A stretch of DNA of 11,822 nt, taken from positions 3,651 to 15,472 of the forward strand of contig MHEL01000029.1 in NCBI GenBank assembly GCA_001803815.1. Direction: 5' to 3'. The first letter of the stretch is position 1. The number at the start of each line of letters is the position of its first letter. Made by a program: the position numbers and the translations under genes. The stretch comes from Nitrospirae bacterium RBG_19FT_COMBO_42_15 (GTDB lineage Bacteria > Nitrospirota > CAKKRA01 > 9FT-COMBO-42-15). Positions 6,856 to 11,822 of this stretch are shown piece by piece. The notes beneath the pieces were generated by a model, which had not been told where the DNA came from, made no database searches, and saw only the letters and a program-made list of their open reading frames with translations.

Positions 6856-6990
6856 AGTTCATAAGTAAAGACACATAAAACTTTATCCGTCATGCCCGAA
6901 ATTTTTAATCGGGCATCCAGTTCCTTAACTGTCTGGATTCCCGCTTACTGACTGCGGGAATGACAAACTGTGAGGTTTTACTTATGAACT
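6856..6990. repeat. 135-bp palindromic element with 14-bp perfect terminal inverted repeats
   Basis: The ends AGTTCATAAGTAAA (6856-6869) and its exact complement (6977-6990) bracket two inward-facing hairpins of the GTCAT-[T/G]CCCG...GGGA/CAT-CCAG kind. The first has 8-bp arms ATGCCCGA / TCGGGCAT (6892-6899, 6909-6916). The second has ATTCCCGC / GCGGGAAT (6937-6944, 6954-6961). The core CCAG...CTGG is also inverted. It has no coding capacity and no clear target-site duplication. The hairpins resemble widespread REP/dRS3-like GTCATTCCCG repeats; the whole could be a REPIN-type or MITE-like element. It occupies most of the 276-nt gap between tRNA-Arg(UCU) and tRNA-His. Confidence 0.75.
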
Positions 6991-7001
6991 CCTTAGCATT
7001 A

Positions 7002-7042
7002 GTTATAGGTCATCAGTGCAAATTTTGCTTTAGCAAAATTTG
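7002..7042. repeat. GT-orientation heptads and stem-loop abutting the 3' end of tRNA-His
   Basis: Heptads GTTATAG (7002), GTCATCA (7009) and GTGCAAA (7016) lead into a perfect stem-loop at 7019-7042 (CAAATTTTGC / GCAAAATTTG, loop TTTA) one base from the CCA of tRNA-His. The apex CTTTAG is the same as in the REP units at 6199-6273, but the stem is AT-rich and unrelated in sequence. Confidence 0.55.
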
Positions 7043-7043
7043 T

Positions 7044-7120
7044 TGGGGTGAGTGAAGGGGATTGAACCCTCGACCGCTGGAGCCACAGTCCAGTGCTCTA
7101 CCAATTGAGCTACACTCACC
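7044..7120 (-). tRNA. tRNA-His (anticodon GUG)
   Basis: Decodes CAC and CAU. The 77-nt gene includes the encoded extra 5' G (G-1, position 7120) opposite C73, the identity element for histidyl-tRNA synthetase. The acceptor is GTGAGTG/CACTCAC, followed by C73 and CCA. The anticodon stem CTGGA/TCCAG encloses loop CTGTGGC, and the T loop is TTCAATC. Confidence 0.97.
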
Positions 7121-7130
7121 ATAAAATCGA

Positions 7131-7242
7131 CTTTTAACTAATAACTTGTAACTTATAACAAATACCAAAACACTGAATTAACAACCGACTTTATAATACC
7201 TTAAAAAGTTAAAAGTTATAAGTCAATAGTTATCAGTCAGTT
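7131..7242. repeat. Inverted heptad arrays in the His-Arg(CCG) spacer
   Basis: Four CT-orientation heptads (7131-7158; CTAATAA at 7138, CTTATAA at 7152) and five GT-orientation heptads (7208-7242; GTTATAA at 7215, GTTATCA at 7229) stand 49 nt apart. The two runs keep the same 7-nt register (7131 to 7208 is 77 nt). As RNA or single-stranded DNA they could fold back imperfectly. The 127-nt spacer holds no gene that I can see. Confidence 0.6.
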
Positions 7243-7247
7243 TTGTT

Positions 7248-7324
7248 TGGCGCGCCTGAGAGGATTTGAACCCCCAACCCACGGACCCGGAATCCGTTGC
7301 TCTATCCAGTTGAGCTACAGGCGC
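7248..7324 (-). tRNA. tRNA-Arg (anticodon CCG)
   Basis: Decodes CGG. The 77-nt gene has acceptor GCGCCTG/CAGGCGC, discriminator G and encoded CCA. The anticodon stem ACGGA/TCCGT encloses loop TTCCGGG, and the T loop is TTCAAAT. It lies between tRNA-Pro and tRNA-His, as in the familiar Pro/Arg(CCG)/His clusters of other bacteria. Confidence 0.97.
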
Positions 7325-7334
7325 AATAAAAACA

Positions 7335-7428
7335 GTTATTAGTGAATAGTGTATAGTTAATAGTAAAAGCAAATAAAAAAAGATCAAAATAAACTAAACA
7401 CTAACAACTATTCACTATTTACTAATCA
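7335..7428. repeat. Divergent heptad arrays in the Arg(CCG)-Pro spacer
   Basis: Four GT-orientation heptads (7335-7362; GTTATTA at 7335, GTTAATA at 7356) lie near tRNA-Arg. Five CTA-starting heptads (7394-7428; CTATTCA at 7408, CTAATCA at 7422) end exactly at the CCA of tRNA-Pro. The order of orientations is the reverse of the other spacers, and the two runs are not in the same register. Between them is an A-rich stretch. No gene is apparent. Confidence 0.6.
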
Positions 7429-7506
<78 letters not shown>

Positions 7507-7523
7507 AATGTCTTAAAGCTAAT

Positions 7524-7552
7524 AGTATAGTAAAAAAAATAACTCTTGGCAA
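7524..7552 (-). promoter_or_regulatory. Predicted sigma70-type promoter of the tRNA cluster
   Basis: On the minus strand TTGCCA (7547-7552) and TATACT (7524-7529) are separated by exactly 17 bp, with a T-rich spacer. The expected start is about 7517, only some 11 nt before tRNA-Pro. It lies in the 60-nt gap after rdgB, where I see no terminator hairpin, so read-through from the rph-rdgB operon is also possible. Confidence 0.7.
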
Positions 7553-7566
7553 CAGAAAAAATTAAT

Positions 7567-8157
7567 TTAAAGTTGTTTTAATATCCCCTTTGCCTTTCTT
7601 AAGGCCTTTGCCCTGTGGCTTATCCTGTTTTTTACTTCTGATGAGAGCTGTGCAACAGTCTTTTTATATCTGGGGACAATAAGCAATGGGTCATAACCAA
7701 AGCCTTTTTTGCCTGCTGGCCTTAATGCAATAACACCCTTCAGTTCACCTTCTACTGTATAATTCCTTCCCGCTGGCTCTGCAATTGCAATCACGCACAC
7801 AAACCTTGCCTTGCGCTTTGATAGAGGAATGCCTTTTAAAAGGCCAATGAGTTTTTTGTTATTTGCAGAATCTGCTGCCTTTTCGCCTGCAAATCTTGCT
7901 GAATATACGCCTGGGGCGTTGTTTAAAGCCTCTACCTCAATGCCAGAATCATCTGCAAGGGCAATCTTGCCTGTAAGCCTTGCAATCTCTTTTGCCTTTT
8001 TTACTGCATTTTCTTTAAAGGTCTTGCCGTCTTCAATTGTCTCTGGCAGGTTAGGAAAATCCTGCAGTGTCAGAAACCTTAGATTCAACCCATTTAATAT
8101 TGCCTTTATCTCTTTTGCCTTGTGAAGATTGCCTGTGGCAAGGACTACCTCTGTCAT
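7567..8157 (-). CDS. rdgB: XTP/dITP diphosphatase, RdgB/HAM1 family
   Basis: House-cleaning enzyme that hydrolyses dITP, XTP and related non-canonical purine nucleotides to monophosphate plus pyrophosphate, keeping them out of DNA and RNA. The protein is 196 aa, usual for the family. The N-terminal substrate loop TGNLHK is at 8-13, the catalytic/metal motif ADDSG at 68-72, the base-recognition loop GFGYDP at 152-157, and the C-terminal SHRAKAL at 180-186. The ATG overlaps the rph stop as ATGA (8154-8157). There is no ribosome site of its own, so translation probably depends on coupling to rph. The tRNA cluster follows after 60 nt. Confidence 0.97.
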   Translation of the reverse strand: MTEVVLATGNLHKAKEIKAILNGLNLRFLTLQDFPNLPETIEDGKTFKENAVKKAKEIARLTGKIALADDSGIEVEALNNAPGVYSARFAGEKAADSANNKKLIGLLKGIPLSKRKARFVCVIAIAEPAGRNYTVEGELKGVIALRPAGKKGFGYDPLLIVPRYKKTVAQLSSEVKNRISHRAKALRKAKGILKQL

Positions 8158-8900
8158 TTTAATTTACCGAGCAGCATTTTCTCTATCTCAATAATCTCTT
8201 TTATGCCTTTCTTTGCAAGGACGATAAATCTGTCCATCTCTTCTTTTGAAAATACTGAACCCTCTGCTGTGCCCTGTATCTCTACAAAATCACCGCTCCC
8301 TGTCATTACAATATTCATGTCAACGCCAGCTTTTGAATCCTCTGCGTAAGAAAGGTCAAGAACCTCTCTTTCATCAATCTTGCCAACGCTGACAGCGGCA
8401 AGATAGTCTTTTATTGGAAGGCTGTCAATAACACCCTTTTTTTGTAAATAGCGAAGGGCGTCCACAAGCGCTACAAAGGCGCCTGTGATAGATGCTGTTC
8501 GCGTGCCTCCGTCCGCCTGAAGCACATCGCAGTCCACCCATACTGTCCTCTCGCCAAGCGCAGGCAGGTCAATCACTGAGCGCAGAGCCCTGCCGATTAA
8601 CCTCTGTATCTCGTGCGTCCTTCCGCCGATCTTTCCTTTAGAAGACTCCCGCGGTATCCTCTGCTGTGCAGAGCGCGGAAGCATAGAATATTCAGCAGTA
8701 ACCCAGCCTGTTCCCTTGCCATGAAGAAAAGGCGGCACCTTTTCTTCAATAGTCGCTGTGCACAGAACCTTTGTCTCTCCCATCTCTATTAATGCAGAGC
8801 CTTCTGCATGTTTAATAAAATTTCTTGTTATCTTTATTTCTCTTAACTCATTCTGTTTTCTGCTGTCAATGCGTAAGACGCTTTTTTTATCATGGGGCAT
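8154..8900 (-). CDS. rph: Ribonuclease PH
   Basis: Phosphorolytic 3'-to-5' exoribonuclease that trims the 3' ends of tRNA precursors and other RNAs in the cytoplasm, releasing nucleoside diphosphates. From ATG 8900 the protein is 248 aa. An in-frame ATG at 8912 has AAAGG directly against it, too close to act as a ribosome site, whereas GAAAGG is 12 nt from 8900, so I prefer 8900. Signatures are '[19 protein letters not shown]' near the N-terminus, [16 protein letters not shown] at 92-107 and [18 protein letters not shown] at 124-141. These carry the phosphate-binding arginines. '[16 protein letters not shown]' at 181-196 carries the metal-binding aspartates. The gene is 29 nt after the amidase and overlaps rdgB by 4 nt. 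The linkage of rph and rdgB is common in bacteria. Confidence 0.97.
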   Translation of the reverse strand: MPHDKKSVLRIDSRKQNELREIKITRNFIKHAEGSALIEMGETKVLCTATIEEKVPPFLHGKGTGWVTAEYSMLPRSAQQRIPRESSKGKIGGRTHEIQRLIGRALRSVIDLPALGERTVWVDCDVLQADGGTRTASITGAFVALVDALRYLQKKGVIDSLPIKDYLAAVSVGKIDEREVLDLSYAEDSKAGVDMNIVMTGSGDFVEIQGTAEGSVFSKEEMDRFIVLAKKGIKEIIEIEKMLLGKLK

Positions 8901-8929
8901 CTGTTTTATCATCCTTTCAAAGGCGCGGT

Positions 8930-9739
8930 TTATTGCTTCTGCTCTGCTCTTTCATCTGATGCAATCGGGATTGTCTTTTCCTCATAAATCTTCTTATAAC
9001 CTAAGATGCTGTTGTAAAGTGATTCTGAAATTTTATTCAAAAATGATGTATCACGCAGTCTCTTTTCCTGCGCTGGATTTGAGATAAATGCTATCTCTGT
9101 AAGCACAGCAGGCATTGTGGCGCCGCTTAAAACAATAAATGGCGCCTGCTTGACGCCCCTGTTTTCAATCTTCATAACCCTTTCAAAACCCTTTTGAATA
9201 GCCTCTGCCAATATGCTGCTTTCATTTAATGTTGCGGTATTAAGCATATCCGATAGTATAAATCTTAAATCATCAGATTCCCTTAAATCCTTTCCGCCCA
9301 TGTTTCTGACGCTGTTTTCATACATGGCAACAGCCCTTGCATCATCATCGCTTGCTTCAAGTCCGAGGAAATATGTTTCAAACCCGTCTGCTGCATTCCT
9401 TCTCGCTGCATTTGCATGGATGCTTATAAAAAGGTCTGCATTGTTATTTTTTGCAAACAACGTTCTCTCATCAAGCGGCACAAAATAATCACCGTCCCTT
9501 GTCAAAATAACCTTTATATTTGTCTTTTTTTCAATCAGCTCCTTTAGCCTCTTTGCAACAGCAAGGGCTACATCCTTTTCCTCAAGGCCTGTCGGCCCCT
9601 TTGCGCCTGAATCAAACCCGCCGTGGCCCGGGTCAATTACAATCAGGCTGATGCCGCGATTATCCTTTTCTGATGAATATGCCGGGCCTGATATGACAAG
9701 AAAGAGCGCCGCAATTAATACAAATCTGAGCCTGCTCAT
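8930..9739 (-). CDS. Periplasmic N-acetylmuramoyl-L-alanine amidase (Amidase_3, AmiC/CwlD-like catalytic domain)
   Basis: Zinc hydrolase that cleaves the bond between muramic acid and the stem peptide of peptidoglycan, used in daughter-cell separation or wall recycling. It is 269 aa with an N-terminal signal peptide: hydrophobic core about 5-17 and a likely cleavage after the SGPAYS region near 20-23. The Amidase_3 domain fills about 30-248. Zinc ligands are His39 (DPGHGG), Glu54 (GLEEKD) and His108 (SIHAN); the catalytic Glu is Glu215 (LTEIAFISN). The ATG overlaps the upstream gene's stop as ATGA (9736-9739), with AGAGA 5 nt upstream. Unlike E. coli AmiC it lacks an N-terminal AMIN targeting domain. 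The 'DDD' and '[10 protein letters not shown]' stretches (131-160) lie where the regulatory helix of AmiB/AmiC-type enzymes sits, but I cannot confirm an activator-dependent mechanism. Confidence 0.95.
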   Translation of the reverse strand: MSRLRFVLIAALFLVISGPAYSSEKDNRGISLIVIDPGHGGFDSGAKGPTGLEEKDVALAVAKRLKELIEKKTNIKVILTRDGDYFVPLDERTLFAKNNNADLFISIHANAARRNAADGFETYFLGLEASDDDARAVAMYENSVRNMGGKDLRESDDLRFILSDMLNTATLNESSILAEAIQKGFERVMKIENRGVKQAPFIVLSGATMPAVLTEIAFISNPAQEKRLRDTSFLNKISESLYNSILGYKKIYEEKTIPIASDERAEQKQ

Positions 9740-10821
9740 GTTAATCTCTTATTCTTTTTTCTAACAAGCATGTCCATAAATGCCTCAAGTCTTGTATCAA
9801 AGCCGACCTCTGAAGAGTGTTCATCCACGCTCAATGTTAGTATAGGAATATTATAATCCTTTTCAACCTTTGTTAAAATCTTCTGGGCAACAAGCTCCGG
9901 CATGCATGAAAAGGGACGGATATGGATAACACCGTCGTATCCCTTCTTTGCAAACATGATTGTCCTTGCAATTGTATTAGCGCTCTCACCGCCTGCAGGG
10001 TATTTAAGATACGGCTTGGCAATCCTGTTTACCAGCTTTATCTGATTTCTTTTAAATGGATTAAAGCGAAACCTGTCATTTAACCAGTCTGAAAGCCATA
10101 CCCCCCTTGTTACCTCAGCGCCCATATCCCCGAACTTCCGCTCTATATCCATATTTGCAAAGGGTTCAACAACCATAAAAAATTCACCAACAAGACCCAG
10201 TCGGATAGGCTTTTTCGCATTATCTATCTTGACATCCCTAAAACGAATCTTTACCTTTTTTTTAACCTGCCTGAGCTCTTTTAGGCTTGATGCCTTGTCC
10301 ACCATTGCTACTGCGTCATCGCAAAGTTTATAAAGCCTGTTGCCTTCTGAAGTGCGCGGCCTTAGAAAATGGCTCCACTTGATTATCCTGTCTAAAAACT
10401 CCGCCCTCTTATAGACAAAGTAGACAGTCTTATATGCAGTAAATTTTGAAATTGCGCCGCTTGCCTCTTTTAATGTCTTTACAAGATTTGCAAGCCTGTC
10501 AGGCTCATCTGCCCTTACCATTTCAAATCTGTATCCCATATCCTGCAGAATGCGCTCCTGAAGTATGCTGTAATATCCGAACCTGCACGGTCCGCATCCG
10601 CCTGCAGTCATTATCATTTTTGTCCCGTCATTTAAGGCGTCAATAAAGTTGCCGAGATTTACCTTAAAAGGCAGGCAGGCAAGCTCTGGCGAATATCTTG
10701 CGCCAAGCTTCAGTGATACATTGCTTGACCTTGGAGGGGAAACAACATCTATGCCCAAACCCCTTAATGCGCCCCTGCACGCAATGTCAAGCTGTCCCAT
10801 ATGTGGAATTACTACCTTCAT
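9736..10821 (-). CDS. 2-hydroxyglutaryl-CoA dehydratase (D-component)/activase-related protein, COG3581-like
   Basis: 361-aa soluble protein of a poorly understood family related to acyl-CoA dehydratase subunits and activases. Conserved cysteines are Cys49 (in ACLPFKV), Cys76 and Cys79 (GGCGPCRFGYY) and Cys306 (RPFSCMPE), candidates for iron-sulfur ligands. The C-terminus carries 'ILTLSVDEHSSEVG' and 'TRLEAFMDML' (327-352). The same two elements end the upstream protein, so the two are paralogous. No signal peptide or membrane segment is seen, so it should act in the cytoplasm. Its start is 4 nt after the upstream stop. It has no clear ribosome site (A-run before the ATG), suggesting coupled translation; it overlaps the amidase gene by 4 nt. 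The biochemical reaction is not known to me, and nothing here shows the substrate. Confidence 0.85.
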   Translation of the reverse strand: MKVVIPHMGQLDIACRGALRGLGIDVVSPPRSSNVSLKLGARYSPELACLPFKVNLGNFIDALNDGTKMIMTAGGCGPCRFGYYSILQERILQDMGYRFEMVRADEPDRLANLVKTLKEASGAISKFTAYKTVYFVYKRAEFLDRIIKWSHFLRPRTSEGNRLYKLCDDAVAMVDKASSLKELRQVKKKVKIRFRDVKIDNAKKPIRLGLVGEFFMVVEPFANMDIERKFGDMGAEVTRGVWLSDWLNDRFRFNPFKRNQIKLVNRIAKPYLKYPAGGESANTIARTIMFAKKGYDGVIHIRPFSCMPELVAQKILTKVEKDYNIPILTLSVDEHSSEVGFDTRLEAFMDMLVRKKNKRLT

Positions 10822-10825
10822 TTTT

Positions 10826-11822
10826 TTATGAAGCCGTCGCCCCTCTTCTCTTCTTGATCTCCAGCATATCCAAAAACGCCTCCAGCCTTGTTATCATTCC
10901 AGCCTCGCCTGAATGTTCATCAAAGCTAAGACTAAGAAGAGGCGTTTTATCACTACTTTGAGCCTCACGCTCAATCAGCGCCTTTAAAAGTGAATCAGGC
11001 CCGCAGTGGAATGCGCCAATGAATATAATTCCGTCTACGCCTTTTGAATCAAGGAAATGGTTTGCAGCGCCGACAATCTCCCTGCCTGACGCCCAGTACA
11101 CTGGCTTTCTCAGCCTCTTCATCTCTGCATCAATAATATCATCAGATACCATCTCTGTTGTTATCAGCCTGATATTCATATCCATTAATTTCCTGCTTAT
11201 ATTCATGGATACCAGAGGGTCGTAGATATTGTAAGGATGGCCGAGAAGCGCTATGGTAGTTTGCGAACCTTTCCTGCTGTCAACCTTCTCATTTTTAACA
11301 GAAGCCAATGAATTATTATACAGCTTCTTATATACATCCGGCGGAATGGTCCCTTCTGCAACCATAGAATAAAATCCTGCCTGAGAATCCAAAGCCTTTT
11401 TATAGGCAGAGAGCGACTCCCTTTTGCCTTTTAAAATTGATTTTCCTAATTCTATAAATGTACCCTCTACTGCTGTGCCTTTGCCCTTTACATTAAATGT
11501 TGGCTCAAGTATTGGAGGCGAATCAGGAAAGGAAACCCTGACCATGTCTGGAAGTCCAAAAAACTGAGGGCAGTAGTATGTCTCCTTTTCTGTGCTTATT
11601 AATCTTGGAATAAACAGGAAGTCAACCTTTTTTAAAATGGCGTTAATATGGCCAAAGAAGACTTTTATGGGCAGGCAGAACTCATCCAGAGTAGCGTCTG
11701 AGCCGCGCTTCAATATATTCCTGTCTGTTACAGGAGACAGCACCACCTCTGCGCCTAATTCTGTAAAGAAGGTGTGCCAGAGGGGATAAAACTTGTGGTA
11801 ATAGAGCGCCCTTGGTATGCCG
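10826..11822 (-). CDS. Acyl-CoA dehydratase activase-related protein, COG3580 / DUF2229-like (5' end outside window)
   Basis: The frame is open to the window edge. The visible 331 aa begin 'GIPRALYYHKFYPLWHTFF', the conserved start of the DUF2229 domain, so only a few N-terminal residues (or an N-terminal fusion partner) are missing. A GTG at 11746 is internal and not the start. Conserved elements are 'EFCLPIKVFFGH' (visible residue Cys49), 'YYCPQFFGLPDM' (Cys84), 'ALLGHPYNIYDP' (191-202), 'IGAFHCGPDSLL' (Cys273) and the C-terminal 'LLSLSFDEHSGEAG...TRLEAFLDML' (295-320). In known genomes this family often sits beside or is fused to a BadF/HgdC-type ATPase that activates 2-hydroxyacyl-CoA dehydratases; such an ATPase would be expected just outside the window. 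The Cys clusters suggest a metal centre. Function is otherwise unassigned. Confidence 0.85.
   Translation of the reverse strand, partial: GIPRALYYHKFYPLWHTFFTELGAEVVLSPVTDRNILKRGSDATLDEFCLPIKVFFGHINAILKKVDFLFIPRLISTEKETYYCPQFFGLPDMVRVSFPDSPPILEPTFNVKGKGTAVEGTFIELGKSILKGKRESLSAYKKALDSQAGFYSMVAEGTIPPDVYKKLYNNSLASVKNEKVDSRKGSQTTIALLGHPYNIYDPLVSMNISRKLMDMNIRLITTEMVSDDIIDAEMKRLRKPVYWASGREIVGAANHFLDSKGVDGIIFIGAFHCGPDSLLKALIEREAQSSDKTPLLSLSFDEHSGEAGMITRLEAFLDMLEIKKRRGATAS

Noticed and set aside
6856..6990. Insertion sequence or integrated element using the tRNA cluster as attachment site
   Set aside because: There is no transposase or integrase frame, no duplicated tRNA 3' end and no clear target duplication; it is a small non-autonomous palindrome at most.
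11744..11746. GTG at 11746 as the start of the COG3580-like gene
   Set aside because: The frame continues upstream to the window edge with the conserved GIPRALYYHKFYPLW start of the DUF2229 domain, so the GTG is internal.

Overview
Every recognisable gene in this window lies on the minus strand, so transcription runs from high to low coordinates. There are eleven protein genes, two of them cut by the window edges, and a cluster of six tRNA genes. The sequence is AT-leaning. The content fits a free-living, probably anaerobic or syntrophic Gram-negative bacterium of the Nitrospirota / Desulfobacterota type. The reasons are a lipoprotein-anchored peptide ABC transporter, a pair of 2-hydroxyglutaryl-CoA-dehydratase-related proteins, an amidase-rph-rdgB string, and intergenic REP-like hairpins of the 'GTAG...' and 'GTCATTCCCG...' kinds. 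The phylum is inference; no rRNA or marker tree is available here.

Region 1 (11822 down to 7567) looks like one operon. Two paralogous dehydratase/activase-related proteins (COG3580-like, 5' end outside the window, then COG3581-like) are followed by a periplasmic N-acetylmuramoyl-L-alanine amidase, RNase PH and RdgB. Junctions are 4 to 29 nt gaps or ATGA overlaps. RNase PH trims tRNA 3' ends, and its operon lies directly upstream of the tRNA cluster.

Region 2 (7552 down to about 6338) is the tRNA cluster, in transcription order Pro(UGG), Arg(CCG), His(GUG), Arg(UCU), Lys(CUU), Leu(UAG). All six encode CCA. A good sigma70-type promoter (TTGCCA-17-TATACT) sits just before tRNA-Pro. The spacers are the most unusual part of the window. 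They are built from degenerate 7-bp repeats (about CYNNTAA) that switch to the opposite orientation partway across, stem-loops abutting the tRNA ends, and two larger palindromic elements: a REP doublet at 6199-6273 next to tig and a 135-bp element at 6856-6990.

Region 3 (6099 down to 2822) is the protein-quality-control set tig, clpP, clpX. A strong extended -10 promoter lies between tig and clpP. Region 4 (2663 down to 1) is a dipeptide/oligopeptide ABC importer: a lipoprotein binding protein, then DppB-like and DppC-like permeases, the last cut by the window edge. A 22-bp dyad sits between clpX and this operon.

The genes are all recognisable families. I see no defence system, prophage, integrase, CRISPR array or transposase. 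The undescribed signal, if there is one, is the modular repeat architecture of the tRNA spacers.
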